Origin: Microbacterium yannicii PS01
GTDB lineage: Bacteria; Actinomycetota; Actinomycetes; Actinomycetales; Microbacteriaceae
Length of the DNA stretch: 64,000 bases
Reading direction: 5' to 3'
Assembly (NCBI RefSeq): GCF_000304335.1
Contig: NZ_CAJF01000024.1
Location: forward strand, 1-64,000
Program-made: the position numbers and the translations under genes
The notes under the pieces: generated by a model
The model's input: the letters and a program-made list of their open reading frames with translations, nothing else
What the model was told of the DNA's origin: nothing
Database searches by the model: none
Part shown: positions 1-8,658 of the stretch, in pieces
How positions within the stretch are numbered: position 1 is the stretch's first letter
Layout: each line of letters begins with the position of its first letter

Positions 1-2
1 CG

Positions 3-2666
3 CGAGCGGGAGGCGGGGTGCTCGTCGCGGCGCTCGTGCTGGTGCTGTCGGTTCTCGCGACCGCGGCGCCCCTCGCGCTGAGCGTGCTCGCCGACGCGGC
101 CCTGCGGGACCGGCTCGACGGTCTCTCGGCCGTCGAGCGCGATGTCGTCTCCACGTCCGTCGGACTTCCGCAGCTCGGTGATCTCGGCTCGCCGCTGAGC
201 ACCGAGGACGTGTGGGGAGGTTTCCTCGAGGCGCTCGAGGGCATCCGAGAATCGGCCGATGCGCCGCTGCCCGACATCCTGGACGAGTCGTACGCCATCA
301 GCCGCACGGCTGCGAGCGACCTCCTCGAGGCGCGACAGACCCGCGAGCTGAGCGTGGCGTTCGCGCCGCGCTTCGACGACCAGATCACGATCGTCGAGGG
401 GCGGCTGCCCGAGCCCGCCCCGGGCACAGACGACTGGTCGAGTGTCGAACGCTCGACGTCGACTATCGAGATCGTGCTCTCTTCGGCGAGCGCCGCCGAC
501 ATGGAGTGGAAGGTCGGCGAGGTCCGCTCGCTGCAGGTCTACTCGAACGTCGTGCAGTTCGACCTCGTGGGCACCTTCGAAGCCCGAGACCCGTCTGCCG
601 ACTACTGGGAGCACGTCGTCTCGGTGCTCGAGCCGAGCGTCTTCGATGACGGCAACCGTCCCCGTGTCGTGACCGCGACCGGATTCGCGCACCCCGCATC
701 CCTCCCGTACGGGTACTTCTTCTCGACCGCGCAGACGACGCAGACGTGGTACCCCGTCGACACCGGCCGGATCCAGGCCGACACGGCTGCGCAGACGGCG
801 GCGGCGCTGAACAACCTCACTGCCGTCTCGCACACCGTCGCGTCGGCGACCGGCGCCTTCACGGGCATCCTGGGTGTGAAGTTCGAGGCCGAGATCACCG
901 GCGAGATCGAGCTCGCTCTCGCACAGGAGGCGTCCACCGCCGGCGTCATCGCCATGCTGATCGCGGGGCCGGTGGGGGTCGCCGCGGCCGTGCTGGTGCT
1001 CGGGTGCCGACTGATCCTCGAGAGCCGCCGGCCCAGCCTGCGCCTGCTGTCGGCGCGCGGGACGTCGATCGCGCAGCTGCGCAGCCTGCTCGCGATCGAG
1101 GGGATCTTCGTCGGGGCGCTGCCCGCGCTCCTCGGCGCTGTGCTGGCCATCGTGGGCGGTGCGCTGCTCGTCGGGGCGGTGCCGACTGCGGCCGGCCTGA
1201 TCCCCGCGGTGCTGCTCGCTCTCGCGCCGCTGTCGATCCTCGCCGTGCTGGCGCCCTCGGCGGCGGAACGTCAGGTGCGCGCCGACCTGGGACCGCGCGG
1301 CTCGCGGCTGCGTCTCATCGCGGAAGGTGCCGTGGCCGTGGTCGCCGTCCTCGCTCTCGCGCTGCTGTTCGTGCGCGGCTACAGCGCGGGCGTCGATCCG
1401 CTGCTCGCGGCGACGCCGCTCCTTCTCGCGCTCGTCGCCTGCCTGCTCACGCTGCGGCTGTACCCGATCCCGCTCGGGGCCGTATTCGCTCGCGCTCGCG
1501 CGTCGGCCGGGCTCGACTCGTTCCTCGGCTCGGCGCGGGCGCTTCGAGAGCCGAGCATCGGGCTCACGCCGGTGCTCGCCCTCGTGGTGGGCGTCTCGGT
1601 GGCCGTGTCCTCCGGCATCCTGCTGTCGGCTCTGCAGACCGGCGTCACCGACGCGTCACGTGCGCAGGTCGGATCGGATGTGCGCGTCACGGGTGCGAGC
1701 TTCACGCGCGAGCAGCTCGATCGCGTGGCGGAGATCGACGGCGTGGCCGCGGTGGCCGGCGTCTCGGGCGCCGAGCCCGAGACGCTCGATGTCAACGGGG
1801 CCAAGCGCGGAACCTCGGTGTTCGTGGTGGATGCCGCCGATCTGCGCGCCGCGCAGGGCGACGGGCCGGGGATGCTGCCGCCCGGCGTCTCGCTCGCACC
1901 CGCCGACGGTCCGATGCCGATCGTCGTCTCGGGCGCCGCCGCCGACCTCATCGACGGCTCGGATGACCTGCGCCTGGGCGGCGTCGACGCCGACGTGGTC
2001 GGAGTCACCCGCGGGCCGGCGCCCGTGGGTGCCCGCGAGAACTGGATCGCCCTGGACTCCAGCTACGCCGAAGAGGTGCTCGGCCGCGATCCCGCCGACC
2101 GCACGCTGCTCGTCCGGCTCGACGACCGCGGGTCGCTCGACGCGGTGGAATCCGAGCTGCAGGCCGTTCTCGGCACCGACGTGCGCGTCGACACCGCCGC
2201 CGAGATCGCGGCCTCGATCCAGGCCGGGCCGGCCGTGCAGGGCGTTCGCGTCGCGCTGCTGGCCGCCACCGCCGTGGCTGCGCTGCTCAGCGCGCTCGCG
2301 ATCGTGATGACCCTGACCCTCGCGGCCGGCCCGCGGGCGCGGGTGCTCGCGCTGCTGCGCACGCTCGGCGCCCCCCGGCGCTCGGCCACCTCGCTCGCGC
2401 TGTGGGAGATCGGTCCGCCCGCGGTCGCCGCCGTGATCGCCGGAACGGTCTTCGGCGCTCTCGTGCCGCTCGTCGTGCTCACCGCCGTCGACCTTCGACC
2501 CTTCACGGGATCGTCCGTCGCCCCGGCGTATCAGATCGACGGCGGCGTGCTGGCCCTCACTCTCGGCGGCTTCGTCGCGCTCGCCGTCCTGCTCACCGCG
2601 ATCGCCCTGCTGGTGTCGCGCCGGATCCGTGCCGCGGGCGCCCTGCGCACCGTGGAGGAAGGATAG
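3..2666 (+). CDS. FtsX/MacB-type ABC transporter permease (5' partial)
   Basis: Permease of an ATP-driven exporter of the FtsX/MacB family, working with the two ATPases that follow. The frame is open to the window edge, so the true start lies upstream; the first in-frame GTG is at 18. Visible: an N-terminal transmembrane helix, a roughly 280-residue extracytoplasmic region, a block of helices from about residue 310 to 540 (starting AGVIAMLIAGPVGVAAAV), a second soluble region, and three C-terminal helices from about 745 to 875. Duplicated FtsX domains on either side of extracytoplasmic loops match the family. The next ATPase starts 5 bp after the stop, so this is one operon. The substrate cannot be read from sequence; family members move lipids, lipoproteins or peptides. 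Confidence 0.85.
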   Translation, partial: RAGGGVLVAALVLVLSVLATAAPLALSVLADAALRDRLDGLSAVERDVVSTSVGLPQLGDLGSPLSTEDVWGGFLEALEGIRESADAPLPDILDESYAISRTAASDLLEARQTRELSVAFAPRFDDQITIVEGRLPEPAPGTDDWSSVERSTSTIEIVLSSASAADMEWKVGEVRSLQVYSNVVQFDLVGTFEARDPSADYWEHVVSVLEPSVFDDGNRPRVVTATGFAHPASLPYGYFFSTAQTTQTWYPVDTGRIQADTAAQTAAALNNLTAVSHTVASATGAFTGILGVKFEAEITGEIELALAQEASTAGVIAMLIAGPVGVAAAVLVLGCRLILESRRPSLRLLSARGTSIAQLRSLLAIEGIFVGALPALLGAVLAIVGGALLVGAVPTAAGLIPAVLLALAPLSILAVLAPSAAERQVRADLGPRGSRLRLIAEGAVAVVAVLALALLFVRGYSAGVDPLLAATPLLLALVACLLTLRLYPIPLGAVFARARASAGLDSFLGSARALREPSIGLTPVLALVVGVSVAVSSGILLSALQTGVTDASRAQVGSDVRVTGASFTREQLDRVAEIDGVAAVAGVSGAEPETLDVNGAKRGTSVFVVDAADLRAAQGDGPGMLPPGVSLAPADGPMPIVVSGAAADLIDGSDDLRLGGVDADVVGVTRGPAPVGARENWIALDSSYAEEVLGRDPADRTLLVRLDDRGSLDAVESELQAVLGTDVRVDTAAEIAASIQAGPAVQGVRVALLAATAVAALLSALAIVMTLTLAAGPRARVLALLRTLGAPRRSATSLALWEIGPPAVAAVIAGTVFGALVPLVVLTAVDLRPFTGSSVAPAYQIDGGVLALTLGGFVALAVLLTAIALLVSRRIRAAGALRTVEEG

Positions 2667-2670
2667 GACC

Positions 2671-3777
2671 ATGGCCGTGCTTCGACAGGCTCACCAACCT
2701 GCGGGGGCTCACCAACCGGCGGGGGCTCACCAACCGGCGGGGGCTCACCAACCGGTGAGGGCTCACCAACCTGCGGGGGCTCAGCAACCCGCGGGGGCTT
2801 ATCAACCCGCGGGAGCCCAGCGCCGCGCGGGAGCGCCGGACGCCGACATCCTGTGCGTGGATCTCGTGCGCATCTTCAAGGTCGTCTCGGCGGGAGGGCA
2901 GGGCGTCGAGGTGCAGGCGCTGCAGGGGCTCAACCTGCGCGTGGAGCCGGGCGAGCTCGTCGCGGTCGTCGGTGCCTCGGGATCGGGCAAGTCGACTCTC
3001 CTCTCGATCCTGTCGAGCCTCGACCAGCCGACGGCGGGTGTCGCCTGGGTCGCCGGGCACGACCTGCTCACCATGAAGGAGAAGGAGCGCGTCGAGTTCC
3101 GACGCCGCAGCGTGGGGTTCGTATGGCAGCAGACCTCTCGCAACCTCCTGCCGTACTTCTCGGCGAGCGAGAACGTGGCCGCCGCACTCGCCATCACCGG
3201 CGAAGCCAGAGGCGCCTCGGCCCGCCGCGCGCGAGTGGCCGAGCTGCTCGACCTGCTCGAGGTGTCGCACTGCGCCGAGCGGCGGCCCGCCGAGATGTCG
3301 GGCGGCGAGCAGCAGCGCGTCGCCATCGCTGTGGGCATCGCGAACAGCCCCCGCGTGCTGCTCGCCGACGAGCCGACCGGTGAGCTCGACGACACCACGA
3401 GTGCGCACGTGCTCGAGGCGATGCGCGCGGTGAACCGCGAGCTGGGAGTGACCACGCTGATCGTGACGCACGATCCCGCGGTTTCGGAGCACGTTGCGCG
3501 GACCGTTCAGATCCGCGACGGCCGGACCTCCACCGAAGTGCTGCGCTCCACCCGCCTCGACGAGCACGGCGCCGAGCATCATGTCGCCGAAGAGTACGCG
3601 GTGCTCGACCGGGTCGGCCGGCTCCAGCTTCCGGACGACTTCGTGGCGGCGCTCGACCTGCGCGACCGCGTGCGGCTCGCCCTCGAGCCCGACCACGTCG
3701 GCGTCTGGCCGGGGCAGCAGGCGCAGTCCCCGGCATCCGACACCCCCGTCGTCCCGCCCACCGAGGAGCCGTCATGA
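2671..3777 (+). CDS. ABC transporter ATP-binding protein with repeat-derived N-terminus
   Basis: ATPase partner of the FtsX-type permease upstream. ATG 2671 follows a GGAGGAAGG ribosome site; an in-frame ATG at 2629 would sit inside the permease gene and is not preferred. The product is 368 aa. Residues 101-109 are Walker A (GASGSGKST), followed by signature MSGGEQQR, Walker B (LLADEPTGELD) and the H-loop VTHD. The conserved domain begins only near residue 58. Residues 6-50 are a low-complexity tract of AHQPAG-like hexapeptides encoded by 18-bp tandem repeats, an unusual extension. A C-terminal tail of about 70 residues follows the domain. The stop overlaps the start of the next ATPase by 4 bp (ATGA). 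Confidence 0.88.
   Translation: MAVLRQAHQPAGAHQPAGAHQPAGAHQPVRAHQPAGAQQPAGAYQPAGAQRRAGAPDADILCVDLVRIFKVVSAGGQGVEVQALQGLNLRVEPGELVAVVGASGSGKSTLLSILSSLDQPTAGVAWVAGHDLLTMKEKERVEFRRRSVGFVWQQTSRNLLPYFSASENVAAALAITGEARGASARRARVAELLDLLEVSHCAERRPAEMSGGEQQRVAIAVGIANSPRVLLADEPTGELDDTTSAHVLEAMRAVNRELGVTTLIVTHDPAVSEHVARTVQIRDGRTSTEVLRSTRLDEHGAEHHVAEEYAVLDRVGRLQLPDDFVAALDLRDRVRLALEPDHVGVWPGQQAQSPASDTPVVPPTEEPS
2679..2817 (+). repeat. 18-bp tandem repeat array in the ATPase N-terminus
   Basis: The array opens with CTTCGACAGGCTCACCAAC, closely matching the CTTCGACAGGCTCAGCGAC-type repeat seen in cofGH (reverse strand) and at the end of gntR. About seven 18-bp units of the form GCGGGGGCTCACCAACCT follow, drifting toward the 3' end. 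Unit length is a multiple of three, so the reading frame is kept and encodes AHQPAG repeats. Confidence 0.85.
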
Positions 3778-4598
3778 CCATCGCGCTGCGCGGCGAGAAG
3801 CTGACCCGCACCTTCGCATCGCCCGCAGGCGACGTGCACGCGTGCATCGACATCGACATCGACGTCGCTCCCGGCGAGCTCGTCGTGGTGCGGGGTGCCT
3901 CCGGCGCGGGCAAGACGACGCTGCTGAACCTCCTCGGCGGTCTCGATCGGCCGACGTCGGGACGCGTGTGGATCGGCGACGTCGACACCTCCCCACTCGA
4001 CGAGGAGGCGCTCGCCGCTCTTCGGCGGGAGCGCCTGGGCTTCGTCTTCCAGTCGTTCGGCCTGATCCCCATCCTCTCGGCGGCCGAGAACGTCGAACTG
4101 CCGCTGCGGATCGCCAAGACACCGCCCGCCGAGAGAGACGCCCGCGTCGCCGAGGCGCTGCGGCTCGTGGGGCTGGCCGATCACGCCGCTCAGCGACCGG
4201 GCGAGTTGTCGGGAGGCCAGCAGCAGCGCGTGGGCATCGCCCGCGCGATCGCCGCACGCCCCCACGTGCTCATCGCGGATGAGCCGACCGGACAGCTCGA
4301 CTCCCGCACCGCGGCGACCGTGATGGACCTCATCAGCGAGCTCGTCCACTCGCAGGGCCTCGCCGCCGTGGTCTCGACGCACGATCCGCTGCTCGTGCAG
4401 CGGGCCGACCGTGTCATCGAGCTGCACAGTGGCCGAGTACACACGGGCCAGATCGAGAATGGCCGTGTCGCCTCCGCAGCCGCCGCTCCGGCCCACGCCG
4501 AATTCGCGGAAGCGCCCGCCGGGCCGGTGGACAACGGACTGCACACTCCGCGCACGCGCGCCGAGGCGCGCGAGCAGCAGCGCCACCCCGAGCCCTGA
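3774..4598 (+). CDS. ABC transporter ATP-binding protein
   Basis: Second ATPase of the FtsX-type exporter operon, 274 aa. ATG 3774 overlaps the previous stop by 4 bp, implying translational coupling. Walker A is GASGAGKTT near residue 41, with signature LSGGQQQR, Walker B LIADEPTGQLD and H-loop STHD all intact, in LolD/MacB-like order. The last 50 residues are a variable tail. Two ATPases for one permease suggests they pair as a heterodimer; this is inferred from gene order only. Confidence 0.88.
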   Translation: MTIALRGEKLTRTFASPAGDVHACIDIDIDVAPGELVVVRGASGAGKTTLLNLLGGLDRPTSGRVWIGDVDTSPLDEEALAALRRERLGFVFQSFGLIPILSAAENVELPLRIAKTPPAERDARVAEALRLVGLADHAAQRPGELSGGQQQRVGIARAIAARPHVLIADEPTGQLDSRTAATVMDLISELVHSQGLAAVVSTHDPLLVQRADRVIELHSGRVHTGQIENGRVASAAAAPAHAEFAEAPAGPVDNGLHTPRTRAEAREQQRHPEP

Positions 4599-4699
4599 CG
4601 CCCGGCATCCGCTCGCCGCAGTCGTCCCCTCCGCCGCGCTCCCTTTCCGTCCAAGACGCCGAAGAGAGCGAGGCGCGGGTGGATGGGAGGATGGATGCC

Positions 4700-6424
4700 G
4701 TGACCGGCGCCCCCGAACCCCTCGATGAACTGGTCGCCCACGCACGGCAGACGCGGGTCGTCGTGATCGGCGGCGGCATCGCCGGGCTCGTGGCGGCATG
4801 GGAGTGCGCCAAGGTCGGAATGTCGGTGACGGTGGTCGAGGCATCCGATCGGCTCGGCGGTGTGATCGGATCCGCCGAGGTCGCGGGCCTTCGCCTCGAG
4901 ACCGGCGTGACCTGCTGGTCGACGCGCGGCGGAGTCGTGCGGCGCCTCGTGGAAGACGTCATCCCGGATGCCGTCATCGTGCGCCCCCGCGAAGATCAGG
5001 AGTGGATCGCCGGCCTGCCAAGGGGCGCGGCGGCTCCGCTGCCACGGGAGCAGGTGCTCAGCATCCCCGCGAACCCCTGGGACGAGAGCGTGCGCCGCAT
5101 CATCGGCTGGGGCGGCGCGTGGCGCGCGTACGTCGATCGCCTTCGCCCGCCCCTGACCATCGGGTCGCAGCGCAGCCTCGGGCGCCTGGTGCGCAGCCGC
5201 ATGGGCGCCCGCGTGCTCGACCGCCTCGTCGCCCCGATCATCGTCGACCGCTTCGGGCTCGACCCCGACGACGTCGACGTCGATCTCGCGGCCCCCGGCC
5301 TGAATCCCGCGCTCACCCGCACCGGATCGCTCGGCGGCGCCGTCGCCGACCTGCGCCTGAAGGCGGGCTCGGGCCCGTCGATCGAAGGGTTGGACGGGGG
5401 GATGCTGCAGCTCGTCGACGCCCTCCGCGAAAAGCTCGTCGAGCGCGGCGCCCGAATCCTCACCGGCACCCGCGTGACCGCCCTCGAGCGCGCGGACCCC
5501 CACTGGGCGGTCGAACTGTCGGTTGCTCGCGGGACGGCTCCTGCGGCATCCAGATCCGCGAACGCGCAGGATCCGCCCCTCGAGCAGTCCGGCGGACGCG
5601 AGGCCGGCGCTCAGGGGGCAGTTCCTGCGGCTATCGATCCCGCGTACCCGCAGGAGCTGACCCCCGAGCAGTCCGGCGGACGCGAGGCCGGCGCTCAGGG
5701 GGCAGCTCGTGCGGCCATCGACCCCGCGAACCCGCAGCCGCCGACCCCCGAAGCCGGGCCGCTCGTCGCCGACGCCGTGGTGATCGCGACCGACGAAGGC
5801 GCGGCGCGCGCGCTGCTGGCCGATCTGCTCGGTGACCTGCCCGGTGACCGGCTCGAGAGCGCGGCGGGCGACGCCCGGGCAGCGGCGACTCCGGCGGGGA
5901 TCGCCCGCGAGGTCGTGACCCTCGTCGTCGACGCGCCGGAGCTCGACGCCGCTCCGCGCGGAGTGCACGTGCACGCCGTGCCGTCGTCGACCCATCGCGC
6001 GACCGGCGTCGCCCACGAGACCGCGCGCTGGGAGTGGCTCGCACGTGCGGCCGGTCCCGGACGCCACGTGCTGCGCGTCGCCTTCGGGGCACCGGGCGCC
6101 GTACCGGCGACACAGGCACTCGGTGACACCGCGGCCGTCGCCCTGGCGGCGGCCGAGGCATCCGCTCTGCTCGGGGTGGACCTCGATGAAGGCCGGGTCG
6201 CGGGCGCCCATCGCGAACTGTACGCGCTCGTGCCGCCTGCCTCGGCTCGCGGCCGGCTCGAGGCTGCGGCGCAGACGCGCGATCGGATCTCAGCCGCTCC
6301 CGCCGTCGCCGCCGTGGGCGCGTGGCTGGCCGGGAGCGGGCTGGCACAGGTCGTCGCCGACGCGCAGGAGCAGGCCGACCGCCTTCGCCGCGCTGTGCTG
6401 TTCGGAGCCGGCGCCGGGAAGTGA
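4700..6424 (+). CDS. hemY: protoporphyrinogen/coproporphyrinogen III oxidase-like flavoprotein
   Basis: FAD-dependent oxidase of the HemY/CgoX family, which oxidises a porphyrinogen to a porphyrin late in heme synthesis. The dinucleotide-binding motif VVVIGGGIAGLVAAWE lies near the N-terminus, followed by the GAWRAYVDRL and MLQLVDAL regions typical of the family. GTG 4700 is preferred because GGGAGG (4685-4690) lies 9 bases upstream; ATG 4691 and GTG 4679 are in frame but poorly placed. Roughly residues 280-355 are a variable insert built from an 84-bp direct duplication (5581-5748), which lengthens the protein beyond the usual 450-500 aa. hemD lies 1.4 kb downstream, which supports a heme role. 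Choice of proto- or coproporphyrinogen substrate cannot be made from sequence. Confidence 0.78.
   Translation: MTGAPEPLDELVAHARQTRVVVIGGGIAGLVAAWECAKVGMSVTVVEASDRLGGVIGSAEVAGLRLETGVTCWSTRGGVVRRLVEDVIPDAVIVRPREDQEWIAGLPRGAAAPLPREQVLSIPANPWDESVRRIIGWGGAWRAYVDRLRPPLTIGSQRSLGRLVRSRMGARVLDRLVAPIIVDRFGLDPDDVDVDLAAPGLNPALTRTGSLGGAVADLRLKAGSGPSIEGLDGGMLQLVDALREKLVERGARILTGTRVTALERADPHWAVELSVARGTAPAASRSANAQDPPLEQSGGREAGAQGAVPAAIDPAYPQELTPEQSGGREAGAQGAARAAIDPANPQPPTPEAGPLVADAVVIATDEGAARALLADLLGDLPGDRLESAAGDARAAATPAGIAREVVTLVVDAPELDAAPRGVHVHAVPSSTHRATGVAHETARWEWLARAAGPGRHVLRVAFGAPGAVPATQALGDTAAVALAAAEASALLGVDLDEGRVAGAHRELYALVPPASARGRLEAAAQTRDRISAAPAVAAVGAWLAGSGLAQVVADAQEQADRLRRAVLFGAGAGK
5581..5748 (+). 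repeat. 84-bp in-frame direct duplication within hemY
   Basis: Two adjacent 84-bp copies (5581-5664 and 5665-5748). The first 41 bp of each are identical and the remainder is diverged. 84 bp is 28 codons, so the frame is kept. A weaker, partial third copy precedes them from about 5525. They encode the E-Q-S-G-G-R-E-A-G-A-Q-G repeat in a linker. Confidence 0.85.
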
Positions 6425-6477
6425 GTGCGGGTTGCACCCCCGTGTCAAGGGCGGATGCCCTGACGGGAATACAGGGC

Positions 6478-6483
6478 TACCCT
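6478..6483 (+). promoter_or_regulatory. candidate -10 element for the YtxH cassette
   Basis: TACCCT lies 44 bases before ATG 6528, leaving a short leader that carries a good ribosome site (GTGAGGAG, 6513-6520). Confidence 0.4.
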
Positions 6484-6527
6484 GAGAAGCGTCGTCAGGT
6501 GCAACACCGAGTGTGAGGAGACCCCAG

Positions 6528-6923
6528 ATGAGGGGCAAAGCAGGACTCGTCGTCGGATTGGCCGTAGGATACGTGCTCGGCACGCGGGCAGGCCGCGAGC
6601 GCTACGAGCAGATCAAGACGCAGTGGCTGAAGGTCTGGAACATGGATCAGGTCCAGGACCAGGTCGACAAGGTCAAGGATTTCGCCAAGTCGCAGGCGAT
6701 GGCTCTGCCGTCGACCCTGTGGGATTCGGCCGTCAAGGTGGCCAACGCCGCTGGCGGCAAGGGCACGCCCGGGCAGAAGCTCGACTCGGCGCTCAAGGAG
6801 AGCAAGAGCTCCGCAGACAACGTCGCCAAGGCCGCTCAGAGCTCCGCCGAGGCCGTCAAGGATTCCGTGGATGACGCCGTCGACGGGGCCGACGACACGG
6901 CGCCCGGCCGGGGCGGGGCCTGA
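6528..6923 (+). CDS. YtxH-like small envelope protein
   Basis: 131-aa protein with an N-terminal glycine-rich membrane segment (GLVVGLAVGYVLGTRAGRER) as in YtxH-domain proteins, followed by a charged, Ala/Lys-rich helical region and an acidic C-terminus. ATG 6528 is chosen because GTGAGGAG sits 7 bases upstream; a start at 6513 would overlap that site. It leads a three-gene cassette with a Holin-X protein and a DUF3618-like protein, an arrangement consistent with envelope-stress or membrane-associated function, though the biochemical role is unknown. Confidence 0.75.
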   Translation: MRGKAGLVVGLAVGYVLGTRAGRERYEQIKTQWLKVWNMDQVQDQVDKVKDFAKSQAMALPSTLWDSAVKVANAAGGKGTPGQKLDSALKESKSSADNVAKAAQSSAEAVKDSVDDAVDGADDTAPGRGGA

Positions 6924-6925
6924 TT

Positions 6926-7330
6926 GTGACCACCCCGCGTGGATTCCGCGACCGCGCGGACGACAGTCTGCTGACTCTGGTCGGTGAGATCCCCGAACTC
7001 GTCCGCAACCTCGTCATCGCCGAGGTCAACGCCGCCAAGGCGTGGCTCGCCCGCACCGCGAAGGACGGCGGCTGGGGTGCGCTGTGGGTGTTCGCCGCAC
7101 TGTTCGTGCTGTTCTGGTCGGTGCCGGCGCTCGGCACGTGGGCCATCGCAGGGCTGTCGTCGTGGTGGCCGGTGTGGCTGTCGGCGCTCGTGGTCTTCTT
7201 CGCGATGCTCATCATCGCCGTCGTGCTCGCGCTGATCGGCGTTCTCCGCTTCAAGCGGATCGGAAAGCGCCAGAACCCCGCCCAGTCGATCGCCCAGGAT
7301 GTGAAGGAGGTGCGCGATGAGCTCCTCTGA
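6926..7330 (+). CDS. Actinobacterial Holin-X/DUF1469-like membrane protein
   Basis: 134-aa protein with an amphipathic N-terminal region (LLTLVGEIPELVRNLVIAEV) and two adjacent hydrophobic helices (about residues 53-75 and 80-105), typical of the Holin-X family often labelled phage holin-like. There is no prophage context, so a lysis role is not supported. GTG 6926 lies 2 bp after the previous stop and the end overlaps the next gene by 14 bp, indicating one transcript. Confidence 0.75.
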   Translation: MTTPRGFRDRADDSLLTLVGEIPELVRNLVIAEVNAAKAWLARTAKDGGWGALWVFAALFVLFWSVPALGTWAIAGLSSWWPVWLSALVVFFAMLIIAVVLALIGVLRFKRIGKRQNPAQSIAQDVKEVRDELL

Positions 7331-7616
7331 CGCGCCCGTGCCCGTCTCCGCCACCGTGGCGGTGCCCCGTACCGCCGTCGTCCTGGGGATCGCGGATCCC
7401 GTCGAGCACGCACGCGCCGAGCTGAAGGCGGCGCTCGCGGCCATCGAGGTGAAGGCGAACGTCCCTCGTCGCGTGAGCAACGCGGTCGGCGACGGCGTCG
7501 CCAAGGCCCGCGCTTTCCAGCGCCGCAATCCCACGGGCGCGGCCGTCGCCGTCGTCGCGGGAGCCGTCGTGATCGGCGCGGCAGTCTGGGGTCTGGTCCG
7601 TCTCTACACCCGCTGA
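7317..7616 (+). CDS. DUF3618-like small membrane protein
   Basis: 99-aa protein. A helix HARAELKAALAAIEVKANVP resembles the DUF3618 core (A-R-x-E-L-x-x-x-L-x-A-I-E-x-K-x-N-V-P), followed by one C-terminal transmembrane segment (GAAVAVVAGAVVIGAAVWGL). ATG 7317 overlaps the preceding gene, so it is probably translated with it. It is the third member of the YtxH/Holin-X cassette. Function unknown. Confidence 0.7.
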   Translation: MSSSDAPVPVSATVAVPRTAVVLGIADPVEHARAELKAALAAIEVKANVPRRVSNAVGDGVAKARAFQRRNPTGAAVAVVAGAVVIGAAVWGLVRLYTR

Positions 7617-7664
7617 CGCCTGCCGCCGGATGCGGTGTCCGGTCATCGCCCGCGGGATGAGGGG

Positions 7665-7670
7665 TATGCT
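7665..7670 (+). promoter_or_regulatory. candidate -10 for hemD-cofD
   Basis: TATGCT about 140 bases before the hemD start. The 192-bp gap 7617-7808 otherwise shows only a six-codon ORF (ATG 7792, MNTASQ) whose TGA overlaps the hemD ATG. I do not recognise a riboswitch. Confidence 0.3.
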
Positions 7671-7808
7671 CGGGAGGCAAGGCAGTGCAACGGTGCGTAT
7701 GCTGCCGACGCGCGATCCCGATTCCAATCGCGCATCGGCTGCTCGAACGTCGAGGGCGGCCGACTGAGCATCACGAGAGTCGACCTCCTCTATGAACACT
7801 GCTTCCCA

Positions 7809-8651
7809 ATGAACGCCGGCGCGCAGAATCAGCCCGCCAAGCCGCTGAGCGGCTGGCGCGTCCTGGTGCCCCGCGGCGGTCCGTGGGGCGACAGCGTCGC
7901 CGCGAGCCTGCGCCGCCAGGGCGCGACTCCGGTGATCGCGCCGCTCATCAACTTCGCGCCCACGAACGACCAGCCCACGCTCGAGCAGGCGCTCGCCGAT
8001 CTCGCCGCCGGTGCCTTCGACTGGCTCACCGTCACCAGCGCGACGACCGTCGACGTGCTCTACGCGTACCGGGCGGTGGTTCCCTCCACGACGAAGATCG
8101 CGGCGGTCGGCGAGACCACCGCGGCCGCTCTGCTCGCGGTCGGGTACCGCGTCGATCTGGTTCCCGAGAGAGACAACTCGGCCGCCGGCATGGCCGAGCA
8201 GCTCATCGGCCTCGAGCCGGAACCCCGCGACATCCTGACCCTGCGCAGCGAGATCGCCAAGCCGGTGCTCACCCGCATGCTCTCTGAGGCGGGGCATCGC
8301 GTGCGCAGCGTCGTCGCATACCGCACCGTCGGCGTGCCGGTCACCGACCGCATTGCCGAAGACGTCCGGTCGGGTCGCATCAACGCCATCCTGGTCACGA
8401 GCGGCTCGGTCGCCGAGCAGGTGCACGCCCAGTTCTCCGATGTGCCCGAGACCACGCTCATCGCCGCGATCGGCCCGCGCACCGCGAAGGACGCCGAGCG
8501 GGCGGGTCTCGAGGTCGACATCGTCGCCGAGGCGCAGACCGTCGATGCACTCATCGACGCCGTCGCGCGGTTCTCGCTGCCGCACGCCGCCGACGAGTTC
8601 GCCCCGAAGACCGGCATGCTACAGCTGCCGTTCGCGGAACCCCAGAACTGA
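7809..8651 (+). CDS. hemD: uroporphyrinogen-III synthase
   Basis: Cyclises hydroxymethylbilane to uroporphyrinogen III, the branch point for heme, siroheme and cobalamin. 280 aa from ATG 7809. Visible family hallmarks: GWRVLVPRGGPWGDSVAASL at the start, an interior block DWLTVTSATTVDVLYAY, then IAAVGETTAAAL, and in the second half NAILVTSGSVAEQV and LIAAIGPRTAKDA. HemD proteins share such paired TS-x-x-x-V and A-x-G-x-x-T-A motifs. The start lacks a clear ribosome site, but a six-codon ORF ends with TGA overlapping its ATG, so re-initiation is possible. cofD follows after 7 bp. Confidence 0.83.
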   Translation: MNAGAQNQPAKPLSGWRVLVPRGGPWGDSVAASLRRQGATPVIAPLINFAPTNDQPTLEQALADLAAGAFDWLTVTSATTVDVLYAYRAVVPSTTKIAAVGETTAAALLAVGYRVDLVPERDNSAAGMAEQLIGLEPEPRDILTLRSEIAKPVLTRMLSEAGHRVRSVVAYRTVGVPVTDRIAEDVRSGRINAILVTSGSVAEQVHAQFSDVPETTLIAAIGPRTAKDAERAGLEVDIVAEAQTVDALIDAVARFSLPHAADEFAPKTGMLQLPFAEPQN

Positions 8652-8658
8652 GGCGGGA

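Noticed and set aside
2689..2817. Possible CRISPR array
   Set aside because: Units are contiguous 18-mers with no spacers and encode protein in frame; no cas genes nearby.
2593..3696. 367-codon minus-strand frame opposite the ABC ATPase
   Set aside because: Mirror of a gene with intact Walker motifs; no domain in the translated frame.
6926..7330. Phage holin from a prophage
   Set aside because: Holin-X family label only; no phage genes, attachment sites or lysins around it.
7617..7808. Cobalamin or other riboswitch before hemD
   Set aside because: No recognisable B12-box or other riboswitch core; only a candidate -10 and a six-codon ORF.
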